Source of the DNA: Oegoconia quadripuncta
Taxonomy: Eukaryota; Arthropoda; Insecta; Lepidoptera; Autostichidae
Direction: 5' to 3'
Assembly: GCA_949316235.1 (NCBI GenBank)
Contig: OX438748.1
Coordinates: 4,405,001 to 4,469,000 of the forward strand
Length of the DNA stretch: 64,000 nt
Made by a program: the position numbers and the translations under genes. The notes under the pieces were generated by a model. It saw nothing but the letters and a program-made list of their open reading frames with translations, made no database searches and was not told where the DNA came from. Every line of letters begins with the position of its first letter. The first letter of the stretch is position 1. Positions 20,150 through 30,699 of this stretch are shown one piece after another.

Positions 20150-20499
20150 CTAGAAAGGATAAGATCAGGAATGAGTATATCAGAGGAAGTCTGAAAGTGG
20201 CACCAATAACAGAAAGGTTGAGGAGTAATAGGTTAGCATGGTTTGGGCACATTATGAGGAGGGATGAAAGGCACGTAACGAAACGAGTGATAAGTATGAA
20301 TGTGGAGTGATACAGAGGTAGAGGAAGACCAAAGAAGGTTGGGATAGACTGTGAGGAATGATATGTGTGTGAAAGGGGTGAGTACGGAGATGATGGCTGA
20401 TAGAGGAAAGTGGTAGACGAAGACAAGTTGTGCCGACTTCACCTAGAGTGGGATAAGGGCAGGAAAATGATGGTACATAATGATACAATGATACAAAAA

Positions 20500-20845
20500 A
20501 AATACAATTGAAAGGTTTCAATTTTCTGCTTTTCCTTAAAAATAGACATCTTTTTATATATGTATATTTGGTCTTAAATGTTGCTTTTGATCTCAGTATT
20601 CTTAAAGGAGGAGGTATGTTATTCCAACATTTTGTGGCTTGGTAACGAAAACTTCCTGTAAATGCCACGGTTTTATGACAATAACCCGCTAATAGAAAGC
20701 TCGTTGGCCTTGTAATATACCTGTCATGAAAAAGTGAGAACCTTAGAATATAAATATTTTGGTACTTTAAATTTTAGCACGTCGAACACCAAGCAAGCAA
20801 GGTGTAATTGCCTCCGTGATGCTATATTAAGGGTCGGCGTGTCAT
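20500..20845 (-). pseudogene. CR1/Jockey-like LINE reverse transcriptase C-terminus
   Basis: Two minus frames share the relic. The upstream part reads NDTPTLNIASRRQLHLACLV then FDVLKFKVP, and after a frameshift the downstream part reads FRYQATKCWNNIPPPLRI and SKATFKTKYT. This order is that of the end of CR1/Jockey-type ORFs. A TTAA-flanked element (20850) cuts it at its 5' side. Confidence 0.6.
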
Positions 20846-20849
20846 TTAA

Positions 20850-21614
20850 GGGTCTTAGCATACGTGACGGGTAATTTCTCGGACGGAACGGAGACGGCAC
20901 AGGTATAGTTCCTAACGTGAAAGTGGTTTTTTTTTTTTTTGTTTCATTCTCTCCGTTAGGAGAAGGCAAAGGGATCTAGCCCATAACAGCCATGTCTTAT
21001 TTCTCTTATTTCTTCAGTTTGTAAGTCAGTCTCAGTCAAAACAAGTAATTCGTCGTATACTTGGCGTATACAGAGTCTAGTCACGGTCAAGTTATTCTTC
21101 AGTAAAGTGGCAGAATGCTTTACAAAAGATTTTGGCGGCTTCTTGTGGGAACCCGAAAGCTCCGTTACGCACTTTAATTTACACTTCCCTTCACTTGTAC
21201 ACTATCACTAACGTTTGCTGCACAATATTCTGCCATTATTAAGCTTCAAAAGTTAGAATGCACAAATTATAAGACTTATAAAGAAAAATGCTACTTCACT
21301 CGCCGAGTTCTCGCCAAAAAGCCCGTGAAAGTGGTTTTAAAACATACGTACAGGACGGTGTTCAACGATAGTCGTGCTAGTGCTGCAACCATATTTCAGC
21401 ACAAAATGTTCGATTTTTCTTTTGAAGAACTAGCAATGGTTGCCGTAGTATTAGATGAAGAAGATGCCATAACGATGTTTTTTCTATTGCCGTCCCGTTC
21501 CGCCCGTGTTTCTCGCCACGTGTATTTTATTGCTATGTTTTTAAATGCAACGATGTCAAAAAATCGTCCCGTTCCGTCCGGCACGAGAATAAACACGTCA
21601 CGTATGCTAAGACC
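20850..21614 (+). mobile_element. PIF/Harbinger-like non-autonomous element, TTAA-flanked
   Basis: The left end GGGTCTTAGCATACGTGACG and the right end, whose complement reads GGTCTTAGCATACGTGACG, form inverted repeats of about 50 bp that include GGACGGAACGG. TTAA lies at both edges (20846 and 21615), fitting a TAA duplication (Harbinger) or TTAA (piggyBac). Inside, a short frame reads FSFEELAMVAVVLDEEDA, which resembles the N-terminus of PIF/Harbinger transposases. That favours Harbinger with most of the gene deleted. A retroelement is nested at 20931-21323. Confidence 0.65.
20931..21323 (-). mobile_element. Retroelement G, copy 1
   Basis: 393 bp flanked by the 15-bp duplication CGTGAAAGTGGTTTT (20916-20930 and 21324-21338), with the minus-strand A tail as a T run at the left. 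On the minus strand it starts GGGCTTTTTGGCGAGAACTC and ends near CCCTTTGCCTTCTCC. Copy 2 is at 22939. No ORF and no tRNA, 7SL or 5S head that I recognise. Confidence 0.75.
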
Positions 21615-21779
21615 TTAAGTATGGTGAAATATCACACATATTTCACGTGTGGAATGTTATGTTTAACGGAAACGACTGAACTCGCTGTAACAAACGATAA
21701 GGTTTTGAGTAAATTATGTATTTATTTTTTTTGAATCATACATTTGTTAATTAGATATATGTATAATTTTTGGTTACGA

Positions 21780-21905
21780 TTATTGCTTGTTCCTTATTCC
21801 GTCTGACTTTTTTTACCTTCAGCAGGGTTGAATGGAAGAGATCTCTTTGTACATATTGTTGACTATTTGTTATTTTTGTATTTCTTGTATAATAAAGAAT
21901 ATACA
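21780..21905 (+). repeat. LINE 3' end with polyadenylation signal
   Basis: CCTTCAGCAGGGTTGAATGG, AAGAGATCTCTTTGTACAT and GTATAATAAAGAATATAC. The 'gcagggttg.ctggaagagat' phrase is a common lepidopteran LINE 3' end. Confidence 0.5.
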
Positions 21906-22312
21906 CATTATAACGCCTAATATCACTGTCGTCATCAATCACATTACTTTAAAAATGTTTTCCCTATCTTGAAATTCGATTCATACCGAAATTATTTTGG
22001 CTTTGCTCCAGCCTCCAGCTATAGGCAAGTCATGTCCATTTAGGTTCGCTCACGACGACTTAGTGTCAGTCAATATCACTTACCTAAGAGCTTAATATTC
22101 AGCGTGTTGGCACTGGTACATTTTAGAATAGATAATAAGATTAGAAATGTTCCTTCCAACGGCATTTTGCAGCCATGTTCACTATCAAATAGTTAATTAA
22201 AAATGTAATGAGTATGACTTGGCCGTGTCTCCTGAGGACGCGAGTAATTACATAGTTATTATCAACGAAGCAAAGATAAAAATTTTGGGTTTATTACTGA
22301 AATACGACCCCG
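21906..22312. other. Spacer, nothing recognised
   Basis: AT-rich, no repeat shared in the window. Confidence 0.4.
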
Positions 22313-22430
22313 AGTGTGCGATGTACAATATTGTGCGACATTCCTTAGTGCAATTCCGCGACAGGACAGTGTGCGATGACGCAATTCTGTGACATGATAG
22401 TGTGTGACGTACAAATTTTACGACGCAACC
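22313..22430 (+). repeat. Degenerate short tandem repeat rich in GTGCGA
   Basis: Three imperfect units built on AGTGTGCGATG, then a short AT piece, then TGCGACAT / TGTGACAT / TACGACGC. Units differ in length (about 35 to 45 bp). Confidence 0.45.
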
Positions 22431-22714
22431 AAAAAATGAAAAAAAAAAAATAGTATCGTAAAATTATATGGCAGCCCTTATTGAACTTTCATCAAATCAC
22501 GATAGCACATTTTTCCAAATCTGATTTCTTTTCTATTGTGTCTATTTTCTGCAATTTATGAATCATTTGAAAGTTGCGATGGCAATTTTATAAAAGAGTC
22601 AAGTATTATCCATTACATGAAAAATGCTCGGTAGGTGAATTATTATAAAAAAACAGGGTATGGGCCATATTCACCACGTAGACCCAGCATGTGGCCTAGT
22701 GCGGATTGGTGGAT

Positions 22715-22885
22715 TTATGGCAAACCAGTGGCCACCTGACAGTCAGTGTTTTTAAACCGCCTCTGTAGGCCGCCGACTTGGCTTAACACTCGTATTAAAA
22801 TGCCATTAGTGGTCACCTATCCAATGACCGACCGCGCCAAGCTTTCGAAAACGAATAGCCAATGCGACTGCTTCGAATGCGAATG
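22715..22885 (-). mobile_element. 5S-rRNA-like SINE relic
   Basis: Plus-strand text CACTCGTATTAAAATGCCATTA, GTGGTCACCTATCC and CGACCGCGCCAAGC matches the copy at 16030 base for base over long parts, with decay of the 5S-like arm. Confidence 0.5.
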
Positions 22886-22938
22886 GGATACCATTTTACA
22901 GTCATTTGTTTTTGAGTGTACATCCGAATATTACAGAT

Positions 22939-23346
22939 GCATTTTTTTTCGTATTATTCTCTGCTTTCGGAGAAGGCAAAGGGATCTAAGCCCATACAAC
23001 CATGTCTTATTTCTCTTTATTCTTCAATTTATTAGTCAGTCTCAGTCAAAACAAGTAATTCGTCGCATACGTCTTGGCGTATACAGAGTCTAGTCACGGT
23101 CAATTAATTCTTCAGTAAACTGGCAGAATGCTTTACAAAAATTAGGGCGGTATCTTGTGGAAACCCGAAGCTTCGTTACGCACTTTAATTTACACTTCCC
23201 TTCACTTGTACACCATCACTAACGTTTGCTGCACAATATTCTGCCATTATTAAGCTTCAAAAGTCAAAATTCAAATTCAAAAGTCAAATTATAAAAATTA
23301 TAAAGATAAATTGCAACTTCACTCGGCGAGATCCCGCCAAAAAGCC
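22939..23346 (-). mobile_element. Retroelement G, copy 2
   Basis: Matches 20931-21323 across its length with small indels (for example an extra CAAAATTCAAATTCAAAAGT). It is flanked by TTACAGAT at 22931-22938 and 23347-23354, a duplication different from that of copy 1, which shows independent insertion. The T run marks the minus-strand tail. Confidence 0.75.
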
Positions 23347-23354
23347 TTACAGAT

Positions 23355-23890
23355 TCACTTAGCACTTCGGTTACAAACGACGAGGCTTTATGGTTTATAA
23401 CCTTTTGCCTATCCTATGTGGACGTAATCGTCATACGTCAAAAGTGTAGAACCAACCAGTTTTACCATGTGGATTTCGGACCGTGAGAGCTTATAACAAA
23501 ACAAAAGTTTTGTTTATAAAGTCTAACATCAAAGAGGATTCATTAAAAGAAGCAGGATAAAAATATTAGCAACATAAATCGAGATGGCAATTTAAGTTTG
23601 CGACAAAGTCAGTTTTGTAATTTCGGAGTCTTAATGTCCCAAGGCGAATTGTGCTTAGGACCGTGAAATTTTTTCACGAAATTGCTCATTTGGGCTTTGA
23701 AGACTGTATAGTTCTTTAGAGAAGACGCAAGCTCCAAAGTCCTTTTTATCAAAACCAAAAATATTTTATTCTATGTAGCATACAAAAATATCACTGAATG
23801 AATGTGTTTTTTTTTAAACTACATCGCTTCATATGTTTTTATGGTTAGGGAGAAGAAACGATAATAAACTCCGTGACAACATTTTAAATA
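23355..23890. other. Spacer, nothing recognised
   Basis: No repeat shared with other regions and no coding signal. Confidence 0.4.
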
Positions 23891-24078
23891 GGTTTCCATT
23901 TTTATATACAATTTAATTCAATTTATATTTAATCTAAGTGAGTCCATTACTATTATCATTTAACTATGATAATAGTATAATTACTATTACTTTTACTGTA
24001 CTATTAATAGTATAGTTATATAGTAACTGACTCACTTAGTTTAAATATAAATTTAAATAAATTGTAAAGATGAAAACA
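23891..24078. mobile_element. Palindromic element with inner hairpins
   Basis: Outer arms of about 58 bp (23893-23952 and 24021-24077) are reverse complements with several changes and share CTAAGTGAGTC and AATTTATATTTAA. Inside, ACTATTATCAT and ATGATAATAGT form an exact 11-bp stem, and TACTATTAATAGTA is a palindrome. Probably a small MITE. Only one copy is seen here. Confidence 0.75.
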
Positions 24079-24369
24079 GATGGCACAGTTTAAACTTAAT
24101 AAAAGATGTAATATAAAATTTGCAAAATTATTAAATCAAGCGAAAAACTAATTATATACCAATTTACAGAATTGTTGTTCAATAATACATGCCTCATTAA
24201 AATCATTTACTTAAACTTATAGAAAGACATAAAATGTAGACAACGTATATGTATTTCAAATTTAATTTGTTAAACCACGAAATAAGTTCTTTGAACTTGA
24301 TACTGATCTATCTAGATTTCAACGCTTTTGTAGGTCTAAATGATGGCTAAATGACAAGTTGGCCATATA
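24079..24369. other. AT-rich spacer
   Basis: No feature recognised. Confidence 0.4.
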
Positions 24370-24500
24370 TTTATATAGTACTAGCTTTACCTATATATAT
24401 AGTAATAGTATTAACTTTATCCCGGAAATTTGTTCATCCCCACTTTATCGGGATAAAAAGTATCCTATGTTTTAATCCAGGGTATTTTGGTATAGGTAAT
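24370..24500 (+). repeat. Repeat E fragment
   Basis: CTAGCTTTACC, TTTATCGGGATAAAAAGTAT, CCTATGTTTTAATCCAGGGT. Same order as the other E copies, shortened. Confidence 0.45.
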
Positions 24501-24507
24501 ATACGAT

Positions 24508-24693
24508 TTGACGGCCTGTTTGGTGTAGTGTTCGCAACTCTGGCCACTATACCAAAAGGTTGCGGGTTCGAATCCCGCTAGGGGCATATGTTTGTGTGTT
24601 GAATACGGACATGTGTACCCGAGTTATGGATGTTTTCATTTATAATAAGTATGTATTTACAAAAAAAATATGTATTTATGTAGTATATCAACC
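24508..24693 (+). mobile_element. SINE B copy cut off at the R1-clade LINE
   Basis: Head GCCTGTTTGGTGTAGTG, B box GGGTTCGAATCCC and body as far as AGTATATCAACCA, where the LINE tail (T run) begins. The expected continuation TCTGGTACCC is absent here and on the far side of the LINE. Confidence 0.85.
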
Positions 24694-26110
24694 ATTTTTT
24701 TTTTATTTTTTTTTTTGACGGGGGAAAACACATTTACGCGTTCGACCCGCCGCTGACGGGGGTCAGCGGCGAGGATATGTGGGACTCACCGCTCCTGACG
24801 GGAGCGGTCTTACCCACTAAAAACCCCCCGGTGTTCCTCCGCGCGCACCTAAACGGCGTGGCCACGGGTACCCCTCGGTAATCGTCCGCAGCCACGCCAG
24901 CGCGGCGCCCGCCGCCAGGGCAACGGCGGCGGCGGGCCCTCCTATAGGCTGGAGCAGGGAGGAATCTCCTGGTCCAGCCACCTCAAGAAGGCGCGTGGGA
25001 ACACCACGTGCGCCTTCTCGCGAGGCTTGCGTGTGGGTGACTGGGTGACTCCACCGAGTCACCACCCAGCCTCGCTAGGTAGGGGGGAAAGGTGGCCATA
25101 CGCCCTTCTCCGGGTCCCAGTGCGTCTGCGGCGGATGGGATGAGAGCAGGGATCGGCCTCCCTCTCTCTCTCCGCCGCCTCTTTCTGCGAGATCACGCAC
25201 TCGCAGAAGGAGAGGACCGCTTTCCACGACCTCTCGTCGCCGACCATAGCCTTGACTACGGCCGGCAAGGAGAGATCGTCCCCTACCGTTGCGACGAGGT
25301 CGAGGCGCTCCCCTGCCCAGGCTGGGTATTCCTCAAGGGTGTGCTGCGCCGTGTCCTCGTGGCAGCCACAGTGATGGCACTCGTCGGTCGCTTCCCGTCC
25401 GGCGATCCGGTGCAGGTATCTCCGGAAGCAGCCATGCCCCGAGAGAATCTGCACCGCCCGGAAGGTAAGCGAGCCCCGCATGCGCTCCGTCCAGTCCCTT
25501 ATTACTGGGCGGAGTGCCTCGACAGTCCGGTGGCCGGCCCCTGGCGAGGCCAGCCTTACTCCCCAGATCCCCAACACGGACTGTCGAGCCTGGTGTTTCC
25601 GCACTTCCACCTCCCTGGAGCAGGATGCTCGCCCCGGAGGAGGAGGCCCTTGCGCCACTTGTACAGTGACGCCTGGGCCTCCGCCTCCAGGTCCAGGGAG
25701 GTGTGCCCGCCATTACGCACGCCTCGAAGGAAATGGTACGGTATCCGCGTATGACGCTGACGGCCATCACCCTTTGAGGTTTCCTCAAGAGGGCGATATT
25801 ACGGGCCGTCAGGGTCTCCGCCCAGACCGGGGCCCCGTGAAGGGCCATCGACCGCACCACCCCCATGTAGAGGCGGCGGCTTGCCGACTCGGGCCCTCCG
25901 ATGTTTGGCATCAGCCGCTTTAGGGCAGCCGATGCCGCGACCAATCGGGGGGCCAGGCGGGCGAAGTGTCCGCGGAAACTCCAGCGCGGGTCGAGGACGA
26001 GGCCGAGATACCTCATCTCGGGCTTGACCTCGATCCGAGTGACACCGACTTGGATGCTCGCCGGGAGGCGGCCCCTTCCGGGCACGGTGGAAGCACAGCG
26101 CCTCGGACTG
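24694..26110 (-). pseudogene. R1-clade LINE, 5'-truncated ORF2 C-terminus
   Basis: GC-rich block (clearly above 55 percent) in an AT-rich region, with the A tail as a T run at the left. The upstream minus frame reads VGVTRIEVKPEMRYLGLVLD, PRWSFRGHFARLAPRL and LYMGVVRSMALHGAPVWAET, the end of the reverse transcriptase and thumb region of R1-clade elements. After one or more frameshifts near 25650-25720, another frame reads LSGHGCFRRYLHRI and CHHCGCHEDTAQHTL, the Cys/His cluster typical of this clade, then LSLPAVVKAMVGDERSW and FCECVISQKEAAERERE. The endonuclease and most of the reverse transcriptase are missing. Not in 28S rDNA, so a non-site-specific or stray copy. Large antisense frames on the plus strand here are by-products of the high GC. 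Confidence 0.85.
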
Positions 26111-26112
26111 TA

Positions 26113-26312
26113 CACAATGCTATCTAGTTCCACACTAAGCAACTAAGCTTGTGTTGTGGATACCAAATGGTTGATATACTACAGAAATTAATTTTTTTTT
26201 GTAAATAAATACTTATTATAAATGAAAACATCCGTAACTCGGGTACAACATATGCCCCTAGCGGGATTCGAACCCGCGATCTTTTGGTGTAGTGGTCAGA
26301 GTTTCTAACCAC
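26113..26312 (-). mobile_element. SINE B, minus-strand copy right of the R1-clade LINE
   Basis: From GCTATCTAGTTCCACAC through ATACCAAATGGTTGATATAC and GGGATTCGAACCCGCG to the head CTTTTGGTGTAGTGGTCAG, where the head itself looks partly rearranged. Together with the plus copy at 24508 it forms an inverted pair around the LINE. Confidence 0.8.
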
Positions 26313-26383
26313 TATTGGATTTTCATGCGGTTTTCTAGTGACCACAACCAGTTCCAGCTCAAACGGTTGAGATTCTAAGAATA

Positions 26384-26786
26384 CGTTAGAAATACACAAG
26401 ATTGAGAAATCCATACAAAATCTTTCAACATTTCGTGAAAAATCAAACAATATAAATTATACTTCATAATATTATAGACATTTTCTTCCGGAAGGTCCAA
26501 GTAATTGAACCTATGCGAAGCCGTGGCGAGTCGTTAGTTTCATTATAAAATAATTACAAGAATAAACACACACAAGTGATTTAAGGAATTGAGTTATTTA
26601 TACGGTGTTCGTGACTATAGTTTAAAATGCCCAAATGAAAGGTTAAGTTTATAGCTTACTTTACTACATACATTATTAAGTTAATTATGAAGTTCGTTGA
26701 GTAACACACAGTTATATTGTTCGATTTTTCACGAAAGATTTAAAGATTTTGTATGAATTTCAAGCACGTGTATTTCTTACATAACG
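26384..26786. mobile_element. Element J, inverted arms of about 90-100 bp
   Basis: The left arm 26384-26468 and right arm 26687-26786 are reverse complements with small indels. They share TTCGTGAAAAATC, CATACAAAATCTTT and GAAATACAC. A minus-strand piece of the left part reappears at 28035-28098. No ORF. MITE-like. Confidence 0.6.
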
Positions 26787-26906
26787 TAAAGTTGTTTTCA
26801 AAGGATCCGCTATCGAACTGGGAATTCTTATAGTTTCTTCCTGTCCGTGTGTCTAATTGTCAATAGATAGCTACAAACTTAAAATTTGTTATGGTAGTAC
26901 TTACAA

Positions 26907-27923
26907 CGGATGAGTCTTTTTAACGTACGGATAAAAATAGGGCATATTAAGTAAGTGAAATAGAAGTTATTGGTATAGGTAGTATAATTTTTCTTTCTTC
27001 AAAACCATAAAATATTATAAAACGTTGTGTCATTTGACGGTCGCGTTTATAGCCTATTCCACATAATCACATCATTAATTGAAATAAATAAAAAAAAACT
27101 AGGATAAAATACAGGGTCAGAGATACTCCAAACCAATGTTTAGGTGTTCCTCACATAGAAAGTTTAAGCCGTGAAACAACATCCACGGTTCACCTTACGA
27201 AATATACCGGATTGAGTTTTTTTAATAAGTTAAGTGAAATAGAAGGTAGGTATTGCAATGTTAGTTTTTTTTTTTCAAAACCATCATCGAATAAAGCGTT
27301 AATTGTGTTATAAAGCAGTGCCCCCGCCAAGTCGAGCCCGAAGCAATCACTGCCGTACCATCCTTTACTGGAACCATTTCGCCGCATTTTCAGGCCCCTA
27401 TTTTAGAACCTCTGGATAAGACTAGAACGCAGAAATTTTCGTCATCAAGTAAGCTATAACCAAATACAAGCTTCTGGCGACAGATTGGTGCAATGGTGTC
27501 ATGGAGCACCTGGTTTTGTACCCCTGTGTACCCTTCAACGGCCAAGTCACACAACATTAACTATAATAATAAAGAAATCGCAGTAAGGAACCTTAGACTT
27601 GGCATGACTTTGTATAGATTTCATTACTTTTTAGAGATAATCAAGCAGCTCCATCGAGACTTGGCTAGTTTTTTACAGAATGTTTTTGGTGGGATTATAT
27701 TATTAAATGAAATAAATAAAAAAAACCTGGGATAAAATATGAGTTCCAAATAAATTTCGCATAATAGGAACCCTACGAATCCCGCCAGTCGCATGTCAAT
27801 CTCCGGCAGCTGCCTGGGTTGATAATGTTTTGAAAAAAAAAAAAATTATACTACCTATGCCAATAACTTCTATTTCACTTACCTAATATGCCATATTTTT
27901 CTTACGGTAAAACTACTCATCCG
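26907..27923. mobile_element. MITE H, copy split by a 500-600-bp insertion
   Basis: The left terminal repeat (26907-26995: CGGATGAG, AGGGCATATTAAGTAAGTG, AAATAGAAGTTATTGG) pairs with the right one (27838-27923). Compared with the compact copy at 31085, the left half runs to about 27110 and the right half resumes near 27690. The sequence between includes a repeat I piece (27115-27205) and a second left-end-like stretch at 27209-27280 (AAGTTAAGTGAAATAGAAGG). So at least one further insertion or duplication is nested here. No transposase. Confidence 0.7.
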
Positions 27924-29408
27924 GTATATGTCACAGGCAGATCGTCGAATTAGCCAATTCATTAAATGCCTAGGCGGATCGTTATGTATGAGGGATATTT
28001 CCGACACTACTTTTTCATCGGGGGTCAAAAATATTTTTCATTTAAAATTCTAACGTATTCTTAGAATCTCAACGGTTTGAGCCGAAACTGGTTGTGGACC
28101 ACGTATTGCACTGCCATTGAACTACAGGGTGTTGGAGAGGTACGATTAAGTACGGTCAAGGACTTAATTATCAGAATTTATCTAATGTATTTAGATACCA
28201 AATACCTCTAATACTCATTGGTTAATTAACTAAATTACAGAGACGCTCACTGGCTTCTAACATTGCGTAACTTATTGATTAATGACTAAACTCTACTGAG
28301 CCTAGAATTTGGAACAGGAACTTGTTTAAATACTTCTATGTACTAATAATTTCAGGATAGATTTACTGCTATAGTAGTGAAGTGAATCGATTATAATTTT
28401 CAAACCGATTATTTATCGGTTTTTTTAATGTTCAAAAGAACATAGTTTAAAAAAAAACTATTTTGTCTTAAACACGATGAATTATCTATATATATATGCG
28501 TTTTATCATAGACGTTAAAGAAACTGATGTCAGTTTATTTCTAATCGATTCTCTTATTAGACGTTACGAGCACAAGTTTGGTATTTTGTGTTTGATTTAG
28601 GTTTGACCTTCTTTACAACTTAATTATTTGCTTAAATCATCTAATGATATCACATACAGATTACATTCAATAGTGATGTGAACTAGAACTAAATAAATTA
28701 CCGACTACGAGCACGTTCCGAAATGGGTATCTATTAGGTACCATAAAGACTGGTTGATATATAGATTAGTACGAGTGTGCTAAGGACATTTATAAGGTGA
28801 GTGAAAAATCATACGATTGTGAAACGTGTTCCAACAACAAGTATCGATAATAAGGCGATCCAGGAATCTCAGATAGGAATCAATGAAATCAATTTTATGA
28901 ATCATAACTGAATTCGAAATTCGGTTACTCTGAATAACTTAGGGCAAAAAGTAATCGGTTATTTAAAAAGTATCACTATTTACCGGTTTTGAAAACTAGT
29001 TCACATCACTATTATGGTTGCATTGTTGGAGGGGCATGAAATATAATCCCAGAGGTATGAAGGTGTAGGGTCAAGCCTGGATCTTTCTACTGGATTATAA
29101 CATCCTACGTATATACTATAAATGTGAAAGTTTTAATATCTGTTTGTATACGAAATAATCCTCATTGCTCTAAGTTATTATACAGTATCCATAAGCTTTA
29201 AGTGAAGTTATCGATCGCTCGTTAAATAGAACACATTTTATACTACTATTTCAGTAATTTCTCCATACAAGTTTTGCGGATTGCGGAACAATGAATATTA
29301 CAAATTTTAGAGATTATTTTACTTGGTGAAGCCTGAAGTTCTTCCTCACACTGGGAGAGGACATGGGCCATAATTCGTCACGTGAGCTCAGTTCGGATTG
29401 GTAGATTA
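27924..29408. other. Mostly unique AT-rich stretch
   Basis: Holds the element J fragment (28035-28098, minus). A short hairpin AAACCGAT / ATCGGTTT lies near 28403. Near 29100-29230 there is text resembling repeat E ends (TATAAATGTGAAAGTTT). Nothing codes. Confidence 0.4.
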
Positions 29409-29605
29409 ACCGCCTCCGTGGCTCAATATAAATAACATAGTGTTTACGAATCGGAGGTCGCGGGTTCGATCCCCAGCGGGTTACATGTTTAATACGTGGT
29501 TTGATTGGTGGTAGGGCATTTTAAATGTCCGCCTGGTTAGCTACCACCATCTTATCTAAGCCTACTGACAAAACAGATATTAATATCATTGTTGTTGTCA
29601 GAAAT
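29409..29605 (+). mobile_element. SINE A, 3'-truncated copy
   Basis: CCGCCTCCGTGGCTCAATAT, GGGTTCGATCCCC, TTTTAAATGTCCGCCTGG and CTACCACCATCTTATCTAAG, ending at TTGTTGTTGTCAG without tail. Confidence 0.85.
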
Positions 29606-30270
29606 TGGATAGGCTAAACGACTGCCTTCAGTATAGTTACCTTCATTTAAAAAGCAATAATTGCACATTCATTTAGAAATTAAATTTAATAACTGTCGGC
29701 GATCCCACCTAATCTCCAAACAGCGCCTCCAATTAGATCATTTTAGCGGAAAATTTTAATAAAATCCCAAAGACTTTGGGTCGAAAATAAAAAGAATACA
29801 CTCATTAGACACTTTATCTGTGTTTTTAATTGGAAAAAAGCCTTCGCTAATTAATTAAAGACGTAAGAATCTTTTCTCATTTTTTCGTTAGAAATTTAAA
29901 ACGAAGTGTCCCACCGAGTGCCAGTTTCCAATTTATTCCGAGAAGGTTTTGTTAGGATTAGAGGAGAGAGGAAAACAATTTGTGTTCTATTTCGTAAATT
30001 AGGTTGGTTTTGATATTTGCTTGGTTTCTAACTCTGGTTTGTAGAAATAATACATTGTCTCTTTTCGATGAAATACATTTTGTATGGTCATCAAAAATTT
30101 AAGAGCTCTAGCATTTTCCAATCACTACGGTCCAGGGACTTTATTATGTAATTTTAGTCATCGATTATGTTCTGATGTATGATTGGTTAGGTTAGGTTAG
30201 GTTCGCAATTTAACGTTGTCTCATTGGTCAACTTTATTCGACGCGATGAAAAGCAAAGTTTTAGGACAAA
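29606..30270. other. Unique non-coding stretch
   Basis: Contains TTAATTAATTAAAG-like AT motifs and a patch with CCCACCGAGTGCCAGTTTCC near 29910 that is free of repeats. It might be old intron sequence. No direct evidence of function. Confidence 0.35.
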
Positions 30271-30626
30271 CACCAAGGAACCCTTATAGTTTCGCTTTGT
30301 CTGTCTGTCTGAGGCTTAGCTCAGAGGTTCTTACTAGAAAGCTGTAATAAGCCAACCAATTAACATCAATAAACAAATCAGTTTCTATCGACATTGACAT
30401 TGAAAAATACAAACAAATAAACCGGTCATGTGCGTATCAGGCCACGAGGGATGTACCTTAAAAAATATTTTTCAAGGTTTTGTTTTATCACTATAACAGC
30501 GTGATTAATATGTATGCATATGCCAAATTACAGCTTTCTAGTACTAAGAATCTCTGAGCTATGCCTCGGACAGACAGACAGATGGACATGATGAACCTAT
30601 AAGGCTTCTTTATTGACCACGGAACC
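30271..30626. mobile_element. Element K, inverted-repeat copy
   Basis: The left arm (30271-30352) has AAGGAACCCTTATAGTTTCG, CTGTCTGTCTGAGGCTTAGC and TAGAAAGCTGTAAT. The right arm (30523-30626) is the reverse complement with changes, ending GACCACGGAACC. The same sequence, one arm only, begins at 33750. Its phrases (GGTTCCGTAGTCAA, TAGCTCAGAG, AAGCTGTAATTTGGCATG) belong to a very common lepidopteran repeat. Confidence 0.6.
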
Positions 30627-30699
30627 TTATAAAAGGGGCCAACTTCTCATTTAGCCGTAATTTAAACCTGCAAAAAAGTTGTAATCTACTTCATTTCAG

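Larger units (their letters stand above)
19515..20475 (+). pseudogene. RTE-like LINE ORF relic, split by a DNA transposon
   Basis: The left piece (to 19591) reads MYGSECWAIKVTDESRM, matching the 'LYGSE.W..K' region after the reverse transcriptase of insect RTE-type elements. The right piece (20151-20475) reads DKIRNEYIRGSLKVAPITER, then RLAWFGHIMRRDERHVTKRV and, past a stop, YRGRGRPKK, the usual RTE C-terminus. 558 bases lie between them. Stops show that it is dead. Fragments of the same class lie at 32535 and 36005. Confidence 0.75.

Noticed and set aside
20850..21614. piggyBac assignment from the TTAA flanks
   Set aside because: Left open but not preferred: the residual frame looks like a PIF/Harbinger N-terminus and TAA fits its 3-bp duplication.
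25092..25754. 220-codon plus-strand ORF
   Set aside because: Antisense to the R1-clade LINE. Open only because the block is GC-rich. No domain character.
24694..26110. Possible rDNA-inserted R1 element
   Set aside because: Flanks are SINE B, not 28S rRNA sequence.
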